Shown: positions 17,968 through 26,667 of the stretch, piece after piece | Layout of the letters: every line of letters begins with the position of its first letter | How positions within the stretch are numbered: position 1 is the first letter of the stretch | Source: Meridianimarinicoccus sp044221805 | GTDB taxonomy: Bacteria > Pseudomonadota > Alphaproteobacteria > Rhodobacterales > Rhodobacteraceae | Reading direction: 5' to 3' | Length of the DNA: 64,000 nt | NCBI GenBank assembly: GCA_044221805.1 | Contig: JBGAOK010000003.1 | Coordinates: 1-64,000 of the forward strand | The notes under the pieces: model-generated | The model's input: only the letters and a program-made list of their open reading frames with translations | What the model was told of the DNA's origin: nothing | Database searches by the model: none | Made by a program: the position numbers and the translations under genes

Positions 17968-18396
17968 TTACCAGTGCCCGGTGCTGTCCATGCTTGCCCA
18001 GGGTTCCTGCTTCGGCAGCGCCTCGCCGATCTGCAGCAGTTCCACCGACACGTTGTCCGGCGAGCGCACGAAGGCCATGCGCCCGTCGCGGGGCGGGCGG
18101 TTGATGGTGACGCCGTTCGCCTGCAGGAAGGCGCACATCTCGTAGATGTTCTCGACCCCATAGGCGAGGTGGCCGAAGTGCCGGCTGTCCGAAGGCAGGC
18201 CGTCGTCGCCGTCCCAGTTGTAGGTCAGTTCGACCGGGCATTCCGGCTGCCCCGGCGGCGCCATGAAGACCAGCGTGAAGCGGCCGCCCTCGTTGTCGAT
18301 GCGCCGCGTCTCCTCGAGCCCGAGCAGCTTGTAGAAGGCCATCGAGGCGTCCAGGTCCTTCACCCGGACCATGGTGTGCAGGTATCTGACTTTCAT
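17968..18396 (-). CDS. gloA: Lactoylglutathione lyase (glyoxalase I)
   Basis: 142-residue cytosolic metalloenzyme that converts the methylglyoxal-glutathione hemithioacetal to S-lactoylglutathione. The four metal ligands of the family are visible as His7 (RYLHTMVRV), Glu56 (CPVELTYNW), His76 (FGHLAYGV) and Glu119 (VSVELLQIG). The length fits the single-domain bacterial enzyme. It is convergent with the upstream MarR-type gene. A weak open frame just upstream overlaps its start as ATGA but is not supported as a gene. Confidence 0.92.
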   Translation of the reverse strand: MKVRYLHTMVRVKDLDASMAFYKLLGLEETRRIDNEGGRFTLVFMAPPGQPECPVELTYNWDGDDGLPSDSRHFGHLAYGVENIYEMCAFLQANGVTINRPPRDGRMAFVRSPDNVSVELLQIGEALPKQEPWASMDSTGHW

Positions 18397-18681
18397 CCCT
18401 GTTTCTCGCTTTGCTTGCAGTGCCAGACGATATCCACAAGATTCTGCGCGGAATCGGGTTCGCCCGCTTTACCCGACCACACGATGTTGTAGCCTGCGTT
18501 GAGAAGCGCAATAGATGCAGATCTCGGCAGGCCGAGTCGCGACGTGTCCAAGTCTGCAGCCGGGCTTATCCCCAGGATTGAGGCCGGTTGCCCACAGCCT
18601 TGTGCCGCCGCCCAGAAGTGCCATCGGGCAGGGCCCGAGGTCAAACACCGAAGGCCTGCGATGACTGGAACGAGGGATGAC

Positions 18682-19605
18682 ATGAACGAGATGAACCCGT
18701 CTGGGCGGGAAGGCGACGCGATCGCGGCGCAAAGGGCCCAGAGCCATGTCACCCGCCGCGCCACCGTGGCGGCGATGGAGGACCTGCTCTACCTTCCCCA
18801 TCCGGTGCTGGACCATGGTTTCGTGCGGGTCATCGACTACATGGGCGATGACGCGGCGATCGTGCAGGCGGCGCGGGTCAGCTATGGCGCGGGCACCAAG
18901 CAGGCGCGCGACGATGCGGGGCTGATCCGCTATCTGATGCGGCACTGGCATTCGACCCCCTTCGAGATGTGCGAGATCAAGCTGCATGTGAAGCTGCCGG
19001 TCTTCGTGGCGCGGCAGTGGATCCGCCACCGCACCGCCAACGTGAACGAATATTCGGCGCGCTATTCGATCCTGGACCGCGAATTCTACATCCCCGCGCC
19101 CGAACACCTTGCCGCTCAGTCCACGGTGAACAACCAGGGCCGCGGCGCGGTGCTGGAAGGCGAGGAGGCGGCACGGGTGCTGGAGATGCTAAAGGCCGAT
19201 TCGATGCACGCCTATGACCATTACGAGGCGATGCTGAACCAGGAGGGCCAGCAGGGTCTGGCGCGCGAACTGGCGCGGATGAACCTGCCGGCGAACATCT
19301 ATACCCAATGGTACTGGAAGGTGGACCTGCACAACCTGTTCCACTTCCTGCGCCTGCGCGCCGATGCCCATGCCCAGTACGAGATCCGCGTCTATGCCGA
19401 GACGATCTGCCGGATCGTCGCCGACTGGGTGCCGGCGGCCTGGGCCGCGTTCGAGGATTACCGGCTGGGTGGGGCGGCGTTGTCGGCCAAGGGGCTCGAG
19501 GCGGTGCGCCGGATGCTGGCCGGCGAGACCGTCACCCAGGAGACCTCGGGGATGTCGAAGGGGGAATGGCGCGAGTTCGCGGCGCTGATCGGGCGCGAAG
19601 CCTGA
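18682..19605 (+). CDS. thyX: FAD-dependent thymidylate synthase ThyX
   Basis: 307-residue flavin-dependent thymidylate synthase, making dTMP from dUMP with methylene-tetrahydrofolate and NADPH. The ThyX signature RHRxxxxNExSxRY is at residues 115-128 (RHRTANVNEYSARY). VSYGAGTK and YTQWYWKVDLHNLFHFLRLR are also family-typical. The start at 18682 was preferred because GAGGG lies at a suitable distance before it; in-frame ATGs at 18661 and 18691 are possible. It works independently of folA, unlike ThyA. It is convergent with the cold-shock gene. Confidence 0.94.
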   Translation: MNEMNPSGREGDAIAAQRAQSHVTRRATVAAMEDLLYLPHPVLDHGFVRVIDYMGDDAAIVQAARVSYGAGTKQARDDAGLIRYLMRHWHSTPFEMCEIKLHVKLPVFVARQWIRHRTANVNEYSARYSILDREFYIPAPEHLAAQSTVNNQGRGAVLEGEEAARVLEMLKADSMHAYDHYEAMLNQEGQQGLARELARMNLPANIYTQWYWKVDLHNLFHFLRLRADAHAQYEIRVYAETICRIVADWVPAAWAAFEDYRLGGAALSAKGLEAVRRMLAGETVTQETSGMSKGEWREFAALIGREA

Positions 19606-19611
19606 TCCTGT

Positions 19612-19637
19612 CGCGGCCGCCCTCTGATCGGGCCGCG
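19612..19637. terminator. Candidate hairpin after thyX
   Basis: CGCGGCC at 19612-19618 and GGCCGCG at 19631-19637 form a 7-bp perfect stem with a 12-nt loop. It begins 6 bp after the thyX stop. No T-tract follows, so termination is uncertain. Confidence 0.35.
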
Positions 19638-19713
19638 TCGTCTGTCTTCCATCGCAGGGAAGGGTCACATGCCGCCGGTCCGTACGGCGTCCCGCCGGAC
19701 CGGGTTGAAGGGG

Positions 19714-19923
19714 TCAGCCCAAGGGTCTCAGTTCGGTCGCCGACGACCGTCCGTCGCGCCCTTCGCGCAGTTCGTAAGCGATCTTCTGGTTATCGGCCAG
19801 ACCCGTCATGCCGGCGCGCTCCACCGCCGAGATGTGAACGAAAACGTCCTTGCCCCCGTCATCGGGTGCAATGAAGCCGTAACCCTTGGTCGCGTTGAAC
19901 CACTTCACGGTGCCGGTGGGCAT
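19714..19923 (-). CDS. Cold-shock domain protein (CspA family)
   Basis: 69-residue single-domain cold-shock protein that binds single-stranded RNA or DNA and loosens RNA structure. RNP1 is seen as KGYGFI (about residues 13-18) and RNP2 as VFVHIS (about 28-33), after the typical GTVKWFNATKGYGFI opening. The start is the ATG at 19923; the frame stays open upstream but that sequence is not Csp-like. The gap to the divergent gene at 20124 leaves room for a long 5' untranslated leader, as is common in this family. Confidence 0.93.
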   Translation of the reverse strand: MPTGTVKWFNATKGYGFIAPDDGGKDVFVHISAVERAGMTGLADNQKIAYELREGRDGRSSATELRPLG

Positions 19924-20123
19924 CCCGTCTCTCCTTGTCTTGCGACCGGGGGCATGGGACCCGGCCGATCTTCCCCTCAACCGTTCAGCCGGAACGGCGG
20001 GCAGGGTATGAACGCCCCGTCCACGGCTCCAGACGGTTCTAGAACAAGCATGAAACGGGAAAAAGACAAGGCCGGCGGGCCTGCAGCGGCGGGGCGCCGG
20101 CATGAATCAGGAAGGGTCGGACA

Positions 20124-20384
20124 ATGGATGCTGTGAAGTTGATCGGTCTTGCGACCTGCGACAGCTGCCGGGCGGCGCGCGCCGCGCTGCAGGCTTCGGG
20201 GGTGGCGGTGACGTTCCGCGATGTACGCGCCGACCCGCCGACCCGGGCCGAGATCGAGGCCTGCGACCCGGCCGCCCTGCTGCTGGCGCATCCGACGCTG
20301 ATGAAGCGCCCGGTGCTGATCCGGGGCGACCGGATGCTCCTTGGATGGGACAGGGACGCCCCGGCGGCGCTGGGGCTTTCCTAG
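20124..20384 (+). CDS. ArsC/Spx-like thioredoxin-fold protein
   Basis: 86-residue small thioredoxin-fold protein. It opens KLIGLATCDSCRAARAAL with a CxxC redox motif at about residues 12-15. It continues with the FRDVRADPPTRAEIEA and HPTLMKRPVLIRGDRMLLGWD pattern of the arsenate reductase/YffB/Spx group. It is shorter than true ArsC enzymes (about 115-140 residues), so arsenate reduction is doubtful; a glutaredoxin-like or regulatory role is possible. It is divergent from the cold-shock gene. Confidence 0.7.
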   Translation: MDAVKLIGLATCDSCRAARAALQASGVAVTFRDVRADPPTRAEIEACDPAALLLAHPTLMKRPVLIRGDRMLLGWDRDAPAALGLS

Positions 20385-21098
20385 GCCGCCTTCCGCAGCC
20401 GCCGGCGAACCGGACCCGACGGCCCCCGCCGTTCTCCCACAGGTCCACCCGACAGGTGAGGCAAGGACCGATTGGCGTCTGGCGGATGCTGGTCCGGAAC
20501 GGCTGTTCGACTATCGGCCCGCCAACAAATCTTCAGCCGGCAATCCCCGCCCGGTCGGGGGCGGTGACTGTGACCTGATGCGTTCCGAGGGAATGGTTCG
20601 CAACGACGAACCGCGGTGCCGCTGGCTGCAAGCTCGGGCAGGTCTGGGACGACGCGAAGAAGCGTTCGGGCGAGCTTCCGATGCTCACCCCGAGAGGATC
20701 CGATGAAGGCCCAGACAGGTGATCGGCCCCGGGATAAAATTGCAGATCCGATCTACATAATTTCTCGGCCGCCCCAGATTCTGACCTCCATTTTCAACGG
20801 AATGAACCTTGAAGCTCCACTTCTGGATGATTAATATTGGAATGTAACGATTCATCCACGTAGGCAGACTGCCCATTGCAGGGGATCGTGCCGCCGAATG
20901 TCTTTGAAAGGGTCATCTTGACCTCTCAAAGCTAGCTGTCGATGTCTAGGAATTTTCGCCGCCGCGGCTTTGCGATCAGCCTGAAAAACCGAATGACTCT
21001 GCCGTGAATGGGAGCCGGGCGTGGCCAGGTGCTTGGCAGCATGTGCGCACCGTGTTCCCGGTCAGATCGCAGAACTCTGAAGCGAAGGAAACGCACAG
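20385..21098. other. Intergenic region with a drop in GC
   Basis: This 714-bp gap lies between the ArsC-like gene and the repeat-protein gene. The first half is GC-rich like the rest of the window. From about 20740 to 20960 it becomes distinctly AT-richer, a likely promoter zone for the repeat-protein gene and a possible junction of acquired DNA. A 43-codon frame at 20703-20834 has a plausible ribosome-binding site but no recognisable similarity. No RNA gene, insertion-sequence end or attachment site was identified. Confidence 0.45.
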
Positions 21099-22238
21099 AT
21101 GGCAACCAACTCTCCCAATCCGCTTTTCGACCGCGATTTCTACCTGTTCATGAATCCGGATGTTGCATCGTCCGGTATGGACCCTTGGACTCATTACGCA
21201 GAATTCGGCTGGCTTGAGGGGCGCTGGGCGAACGCGGCCTTCGATACGGGTTTCTACCTGTGGGAGAATCTTGACGTTCTCTCCTCCGGAGTGAACCCAC
21301 TTGATCACTTCGCCGAGTTCGGGTGGAGAGAAGGCAGAGATCCAAGTCAGCTGTTCGACCTGTCCTATTATCTGGCGAATAATGCGGATGTGGCGGCGGC
21401 TGGAGTAAATCCCGTCAGTCATTTCATGGAGTACGGATGGATAGAAGGCAGGAATCCACACCCTCTGGTTTATACCTCGTTCTACCTTGAAACCTACCCG
21501 GACGTCGCCGCCGCCGGCATGAACCCGCTGACCCACTACGTGGAATTCGGATGGAGCGAGGGGCGGGGCACCGCGCACCCTGACACCTTCTTCTATTACT
21601 CGGAGAATCCGGATGTCCTGGCTGCCGACATGGTTCCGGAAGCGCATTATGATGTTTACGGATGGCGTGAAGGCCGGGATCCGAATGCGTTCTTCGATAC
21701 CAGCTTCTATCTCGGCACCAACCCTGACGTGGCAGCGGCCGGAATCAACCCCTATGAACATTTCCAGACTTATGGCTGGCGCGAGGGGCGCGATCCTAAC
21801 GGCTACTTTGACACGTCGTTCTATCTGGCGACAAATCCCGACGTTGCCGCCGCTGGCGTCGATCCCCTGAAGCACTATCAGTCTGACGGGTTTTACGAGG
21901 CACGGCCCGCTGTTGAGGAAAGCACCGCGGGATACGTGTTGGACAGTGAGATGCCAATCGCCCTTCGCGGCAATGTTGGTCCGTTGAATGATGTCGACGT
22001 CTTTGCGTACATCGCCCCGACGACCGGAAGCGCGGGAGTCGAACTGTTTCCCGCTGCCGAGGACGTGGACCTCTTCATCTACGACCGCAGCGGGTCATTG
22101 CTCGGATCCTCGGAAGGGGCTGGAACTGATTACGAGTTGGTCTATTTTGACGTCATTGAAGGCGTCGATTACACCATCGCAGTTGACTATTATACCGGGC
22201 TGGCTGCAACCGACTACGACTTGTTCGTGTGGACCTGA
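21099..22238 (+). CDS. Seven-repeat protein with C-terminal PPC-like beta domain
   Basis: 379-residue protein of two parts. Residues about 10-271 are seven tandem repeats with 38-residue spacing (one gap is 37). The consensus is FDTSFYLxxNPDVAAAGxNP, followed by xxHYxxFGWxEGRDPN. Residues about 272-379 are a beta-rich domain (DVDVFAYIAPTTG, DVDLFIYDRSGSLLGSS, YDLFVWT) resembling bacterial pre-peptidase C-terminal (PPC) domains. There is no N-terminal signal peptide or membrane helix, so any secretion would need another route such as type I export. Similar repeats occur in some alphaproteobacterial glycosyltransferases and calcium-binding surface proteins. The gene is less GC-rich than its neighbours and overlaps the end of thrS by 25 bp. 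The function is unknown. Confidence 0.75.
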   Translation: MATNSPNPLFDRDFYLFMNPDVASSGMDPWTHYAEFGWLEGRWANAAFDTGFYLWENLDVLSSGVNPLDHFAEFGWREGRDPSQLFDLSYYLANNADVAAAGVNPVSHFMEYGWIEGRNPHPLVYTSFYLETYPDVAAAGMNPLTHYVEFGWSEGRGTAHPDTFFYYSENPDVLAADMVPEAHYDVYGWREGRDPNAFFDTSFYLGTNPDVAAAGINPYEHFQTYGWREGRDPNGYFDTSFYLATNPDVAAAGVDPLKHYQSDGFYEARPAVEESTAGYVLDSEMPIALRGNVGPLNDVDVFAYIAPTTGSAGVELFPAAEDVDLFIYDRSGSLLGSSEGAGTDYELVYFDVIEGVDYTIAVDYYTGLAATDYDLFVWT

Positions 22239-24196
22239 TCGCGGGCATTGCCGCCCAGATCGGGCGGCAATGCTTCGAGGCTCAGCAGCGCGATGACCTC
22301 GTCCAGGGCCAAGGTCTCGGTTCCTGCGTCGCCCAGCCGGCGCAGGGTCACGGTCCGTTCCGCCACTTCGCGCTGGCCGCAGGCGAGGATCACCGGCACC
22401 TTGCCCACCGAATGCTCGCGGATCTTGAAGTTGATCTTCTCGTTCCGCGTGTCGGATTCGGCGCGCAGGCCGGCGGCCTTCAGGGCTTCGGTCACCTCGG
22501 CGACGTAGGCGTCGGCGTCCGAGACGATCGAGGCCACCACCACCTGCCGCGGCGCCAGCCAGAACGGAAGCTTGCCGGCATAGTTCTCGATCAGGATGCC
22601 GATGAAGCGCTCGAAGGATCCCAGCACGGCCCGGTGCAGCATGACCGGGCGGTGCTTCTCGCCGTCCGGGCCGATATACGAGGCCTTCAGCCGCTCGGGC
22701 AGGTTGAAGTCGGCCTGGAAGGTGCCGCACTGCCATTCCCGCCCGATCGCGTCGGTCAGCTTGAAGTCCAGCTTCGGCCCGTAGAACGCGCCTTCGCCCG
22801 GGTCGATCTCGTAGTCGTTGCGCACGCTCAGGATCGCCTTTTCCAGCGCGGCCTCGGCCTTGTCCCAGACCTCGTCGGAACCGACCCGGACATCGGGACG
22901 GGTCGACAGCTTGATGTCGAACGACCCGAAGCCGGTATCGGCATAGATCGCCGACAGGAGCGCGATGAATTTCGCGCATTCGGATTCGATCTGGTCCTCG
23001 GTGCAGAAGATATGCGCGTCGTCCTGGGTGAATCCGCGCACCCGCATCAGCCCGTGCAGCGCGCCGTGGGCCTCGTAGCGGTGGCACGATCCGAACTCGG
23101 CCAGCCGCAGCGGCAGGTCGCGATAGGACTTGATGCCCTGGTTGAACACCTGGACATGGCAGGGGCAGTTCATCGGCTTCAGCGCGTTGACGCGCTTCTC
23201 GTTGGCATGTTCCTCGTCGATCTCGGTGATGAACATGTTCTCGCGGTACTTGTCCCAGTGCCCCGAGGCTTCCCACAGCTTGCGGTCCACCACCTGCGGC
23301 GTGCGGATCTCGCGGTAGCCCGCCCGGGTCAGCTGGCGGCGCATGTAGTCTTCCAGCACCCGGTAGATGGTCCAGCCGTCCGGATGCCAGAACACCATGC
23401 CCGGGGCTTCTTCCTGGAAGTGGAACAGGCCCATCTCGCGGCCCAGCCGGCGGTGGTCGCGTTTTTCGGCTTCCTCGAGGAAGTGGAGATGGGCCTTCAG
23501 CTCGTCGCGGGTGCGGAAGGCGACGCCATAGATACGCTGGAGCATCGGCCGGTTCGAATCGCCACGCCAATAGGCGCCGGCCACCGACATCAGCTTGAAG
23601 GCATCCGCCGGGACCTGGCCGGTATGGCTCAGGTGCGGGCCGCGGCACAGATCCTGCCAGGGCCCGTGCCAGTACATCCGGATCGGCTGGCCCTCGGGGA
23701 TCATGCCGACCAGTTCCACCTTGTAGGGCTCGCCGCGGGATTCGTAATGGGCGATGGCGCGGTCGCGGTCCCAGATCTCGGTGCGGACCGGGTCGCGGGC
23801 GGCGATGATCTCGCGCATGCGCTTCTCGATCAGGCCCAGATCCTCGGGCGTGAAGGGTTCGGCACGGTCGAAGTCGTAGTACCAGCCGCGTTCGATCACC
23901 GGGCCGATGGTGACCTTCACGTCGGGCCACAGGTCCTGCACCGCCCGGGCCATGATGTGGGCCAGGTCGTGGCGGATCAGCTCCTGCGCGGGGGCGTCGT
24001 CCTTCATGGTGTTGATGGCCAGCGCCGCGTCGGCGGTGATCGGCCATTGCAGATCCCAGTGCACGCCGTCGACCTGCGCCGAGATCGCCGCCTTGGCCAG
24101 CGATTTCGAGATGTCGGCGGCCACCTCGGCGGGGGTCACCCCCGCGGCGTAGACCCGGCTGGATCCATCGGGAAGGGTGAGGGTGACGTCTGCCAT
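22214..24196 (-). CDS. thrS: Threonyl-tRNA synthetase
   Basis: 660-residue class II synthetase charging tRNA-Thr. Domains in order are an N-terminal TGS domain (1-62); an editing domain with HDLAH and CRGPHLSH, the HxxxH/CxxxH zinc-like site; the catalytic core with the NCPCHVQVF zinc ligand Cys, FGSCHRYEAHGALHGLMRVR (motif 2) and LHRAVLGSFERF (motif 3); and the anticodon-binding domain ending with KVPVILACGQREVAERTVTLRRLG. The start at 24196 (MADVTLTLPDGS) gives the normal N-terminus. The last codons overlap the convergent repeat-protein gene by 25 bp, so the final residues (RDQVHTNKS) may not be ancestral. Confidence 0.96.
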   Translation of the reverse strand: MADVTLTLPDGSSRVYAAGVTPAEVAADISKSLAKAAISAQVDGVHWDLQWPITADAALAINTMKDDAPAQELIRHDLAHIMARAVQDLWPDVKVTIGPVIERGWYYDFDRAEPFTPEDLGLIEKRMREIIAARDPVRTEIWDRDRAIAHYESRGEPYKVELVGMIPEGQPIRMYWHGPWQDLCRGPHLSHTGQVPADAFKLMSVAGAYWRGDSNRPMLQRIYGVAFRTRDELKAHLHFLEEAEKRDHRRLGREMGLFHFQEEAPGMVFWHPDGWTIYRVLEDYMRRQLTRAGYREIRTPQVVDRKLWEASGHWDKYRENMFITEIDEEHANEKRVNALKPMNCPCHVQVFNQGIKSYRDLPLRLAEFGSCHRYEAHGALHGLMRVRGFTQDDAHIFCTEDQIESECAKFIALLSAIYADTGFGSFDIKLSTRPDVRVGSDEVWDKAEAALEKAILSVRNDYEIDPGEGAFYGPKLDFKLTDAIGREWQCGTFQADFNLPERLKASYIGPDGEKHRPVMLHRAVLGSFERFIGILIENYAGKLPFWLAPRQVVVASIVSDADAYVAEVTEALKAAGLRAESDTRNEKINFKIREHSVGKVPVILACGQREVAERTVTLRRLGDAGTETLALDEVIALLSLEALPPDLGGNARDQVHTNKS

Positions 24197-24400
24197 GACT
24201 GGCCTCCTCGTCGGTCTGGCGCCCACGGAACGCCCGGTTGCGGGTAGGGTGTGGCGGGCTGTTTGCGGCGCGAGGGAGGGCGAGTCAAGCGGCTCGCGGG
24301 CGCCGTCATGGCGACGCCGGCACAGAGGGTCCGGCGGCGGATGACGGGGAGGCAGGACGGATTTGGCCGGCCCCTGCCGAGCCGGGGTGACAGTGGGGGG

Positions 24401-24844
24401 TCAGCCGGGCAGGCGGTGCGACATGGCCAGATCGCGCAGCGTGTCGCGTTCCAGCTCCATCTCCTCCATCCTTGCTTTCACGATGTCCCCGATCGAGATG
24501 ATCCCCTGCACCTTGCCGCCGTCGACCACCGGGGCATGGCGGGCCCGCCGCTCGGTCATCTGGCGGGCGACCCGGGCGACGGTGTCATCCGGCGAGCATG
24601 TCAGGGGCCGGTTTTCCATCACCTCGGCCACGCTCTGGCCAAGCGCGCGCGGGCCGGCATCGGCGATCGCCCAGACGATGTGCTGTTCCGACAGAAGTCC
24701 GATCAGCGTTCCGGTGGAATCGCGCACGATCAGCGCGCCGACCCGTTCGGTGCGCATCACGGCCGCTGCGGTCTCGACGCTGTCGACGGCTTCGACCGAC
24801 TTGATGTCCTTGCCCTTGCGGGCCAGAATCTCCCTCACAAACAT
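24401..24844 (-). CDS. CBS domain protein
   Basis: 147-residue protein made almost entirely of two CBS motifs (a Bateman module), about residues 10-65 and 78-135. Typical sequences are AAAVMRTERVGALIVRD and GLLSEQHIVWAIAD, then VMENRPLTCSPDDTV and HAPVVDGGKVQGIISIGDIVKARMEE. Such modules bind adenosyl ligands such as AMP, ATP or NADH and act as energy sensors. The start at 24844 follows GGGAGG with ideal spacing, so longer upstream starts are unlikely. The partner protein is unknown. Confidence 0.88.
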   Translation of the reverse strand: MFVREILARKGKDIKSVEAVDSVETAAAVMRTERVGALIVRDSTGTLIGLLSEQHIVWAIADAGPRALGQSVAEVMENRPLTCSPDDTVARVARQMTERRARHAPVVDGGKVQGIISIGDIVKARMEEMELERDTLRDLAMSHRLPG

Positions 24845-24992
24845 CTGTTTCCTCCCTTCATGCCGGCGCGGCATCGGCAGCCGGGAGGGGTCCCGGCTGT
24901 TCGTCGCCACTGACATGTCAGTCGATCCTAGCAAGGTCGGTCCCAGCCACCAAGAGGCAGTTTCCCGACAGGTAAAGCGGGGCCGCGACGGG

Positions 24993-25757
24993 TCAGGCGC
25001 CGGCGGGCGCCGCCCGGGCAAAACGCGCGTCGGACCCGGTCTCGAGCCAGGTCTTCAGCCCCGAGGTCCAGCGCGCCCAGCCGTCGGCGACTCCCTCGGC
25101 ACCGTGGCGCAGGTCATAGTGTTCGATGGTCAGCTTGCAGTGGCCGGCCTCGCCGTCGATCAGGTAGACAACCCGGGACGGCGTCGCCGCGGGATCCCAT
25201 TTCGGTTCGAAGGTGGTCACCATCCGCGATTTCGGCTCGGCCTCGATCAGGGTCGAGACCAGCATCAGCGTACCGTCGTCGAAGTAGTGGCGCATGGTGG
25301 TGCCGTCGGATTCGGTCCGGGCGGCGATGAAATGGTAATGGGGCACCGCCTCGGCACTTTGCAGCGCATCCCACAGGGCATCGCGCGAGCAGCGGATGAA
25401 GGTCGTCATCACGAAATCGGGCTTCAGATGGGTGGTCTGGTCCATGGGCTGTCCTTCCAGTCTGGCCTTGAGGCCGATCACGGCCTGCGCGGCGGGTTTG
25501 GCGATGAAGGGTTCGATCCAGCGGTCGATGACCTCCTGGAGTGGGATGGCGTTCAGGTAGTGGTCCTTGAACCGCCCGCGCTTGCGGGTGGTGATCAGGC
25601 CGGCGGTCTCGAGCACGCGCAGGTGCTTCATCACCCCGAAGCGCGACAGCGGGATCTGCGCCTCGAGGTCGCCAAGGGTCTGGCCGTCGCGTTCGCGCAG
25701 CGCGTCGAGAATCGCGCGGCGGGCAGGGTCGTTCAGGGCCTTGAAGATCGCGTCCAT
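24993..25757 (-). CDS. ArsR-family regulator fused to SRPBCC (AHSA1-like) domain
   Basis: 254-residue two-domain protein. Residues about 1-95 are an ArsR-type winged helix (LNDPARRAILDALRERDGQTLGDLEAQ, then FGVMKHLRVLETAGLITTRKRGRFKDHYLN). Residues about 105-245 are a START-like AHSA1/SRPBCC domain (FVMTTFIRCSRDALWDALQSAEAVPHYHF and others), a hydrophobic ligand pocket. The fusion suggests a one-component repressor sensing a small hydrophobic molecule. It is divergent from the hydrolase operon, and an exact palindrome lies between them. No metal-binding Cys pair is seen, so it is not a classical arsenic sensor. Confidence 0.85.
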   Translation of the reverse strand: MDAIFKALNDPARRAILDALRERDGQTLGDLEAQIPLSRFGVMKHLRVLETAGLITTRKRGRFKDHYLNAIPLQEVIDRWIEPFIAKPAAQAVIGLKARLEGQPMDQTTHLKPDFVMTTFIRCSRDALWDALQSAEAVPHYHFIAARTESDGTTMRHYFDDGTLMLVSTLIEAEPKSRMVTTFEPKWDPAATPSRVVYLIDGEAGHCKLTIEHYDLRHGAEGVADGWARWTSGLKTWLETGSDARFARAAPAGA

Positions 25758-25768
25758 GCCCGGACCAT

Positions 25769-25788
25769 ACGTGATTCTATAGTCACGT
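25769..25788. promoter_or_regulatory. Candidate operator palindrome for the ArsR-SRPBCC protein
   Basis: ACGTGA at 25769-25774 and its exact reverse complement TCACGT at 25783-25788 are separated by 8 nt that include the palindrome CTATAG. It begins 12 bp upstream of the regulator's start codon and precedes the divergent hydrolase operon. This placement fits autoregulation and control of both sides. ArsR-family operators are commonly such interrupted palindromes; binding here is inferred. Confidence 0.55.
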
Positions 25789-25884
25789 GACAAGATGGTA
25801 ACCTATAGGGTCCGCTTTCCGCTTGCACGGCCGCGGCGCCGGGGCAATCTGGCGCCGGACGCAGTCGAAGCGGAGCAGGGGCAG

Positions 25885-26667
25885 ATGGCCGGGCCGATGT
25901 ATCTCGATACCGCAGCGGGGCGCCGGATCGCCTATCACCTGAGCCCTGGCGCCGGCCCGGCGGTGGTGTTCCTGGGCGGCTTCGTGTCGGACATGGAAGG
26001 GACCAAGGCGCTGCATCTGGAGGCCTGGGCGCGGGCGCGCGGGCAGGCCTTCCTGCGCTTCGACTATTCCGGGCATGGCGCCTCGTCGGGCGCGTTCGCC
26101 GACGGCGCGATCGGCGACTGGGCCGAGGACGCCGTGGCGGCAGTGACCGCGCTGACCGAGGGGCCGGTGGTGCTGGTGGGGTCCTCCATGGGCGGCTGGA
26201 TTGCGCTGCTGATCGCCCGGGCGATGCCCGGCAAGGTCGCCGGTCTGGTCACCGTGGCGGCGGCGCCGGACTTCACCGAGGATCTGTTGTGGGCGGGTTT
26301 CGGCGAGGTGGAACGGGACGCGATCCTGACCGAGGGCGGCATCCAGATCCCCTCGGACTATGGCGCGCCCTATCTGATCACCCGCCGGTTGATCGAGGAC
26401 GGGCGCGATCATCTGGTGCTGCGCGCGCCCCTGAGCCTGCCCTTCCCGGTGCGGATGCTGCAGGGCACCGCCGATCCCGAAGTGCCCATGGCCACCGCGC
26501 TGAGCCTTCTGGACCACGCCACGGGGCCGGATCTGCGGCTGATGCTGGTCAAGGACGCCGACCACCGGTTTTCGACCCCGTCCTGCCTCGGGCTGATCGG
26601 GGCGGCGGTGGCCGAGGTGATCGCGGCTGTCGGGGATGGCGCAGCAGGAGATGGGGGGGCGGCATGA
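25885..26667 (+). CDS. Alpha/beta hydrolase
   Basis: 260-residue serine hydrolase of the alpha/beta fold. The nucleophile elbow is GSSMGG at about residues 102-107, preceded by FLRFDYSGHGASSG. The late PVRMLQGTADPEVP and DADHRFS segments supply the likely Asp and His of the triad. It resembles the ABHD10/BEM46-type thioesterases and esterases. The start is the ATG at 25885 (MAGPMYLDTAAGRRIAYH), since upstream codons are Arg/Pro-rich and not family-like. The stop overlaps the next gene as ATGA. It is probably controlled by the divergent ArsR-SRPBCC protein. Confidence 0.85.
   Translation: MAGPMYLDTAAGRRIAYHLSPGAGPAVVFLGGFVSDMEGTKALHLEAWARARGQAFLRFDYSGHGASSGAFADGAIGDWAEDAVAAVTALTEGPVVLVGSSMGGWIALLIARAMPGKVAGLVTVAAAPDFTEDLLWAGFGEVERDAILTEGGIQIPSDYGAPYLITRRLIEDGRDHLVLRAPLSLPFPVRMLQGTADPEVPMATALSLLDHATGPDLRLMLVKDADHRFSTPSCLGLIGAAVAEVIAAVGDGAAGDGGAA

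Noticed and set aside
18393..18764. Minus-strand frame overlapping the gloA start as ATGA
   Set aside because: Its last 50 codons look somewhat protein-like, but the 5' part runs antisense into thyX and no good start or family was found.
20703..20834. 43-codon plus-strand frame with a GAGAGGA ribosome-binding-like sequence
   Set aside because: No recognisable similarity, and it sits in a composition transition; coding potential could not be shown.
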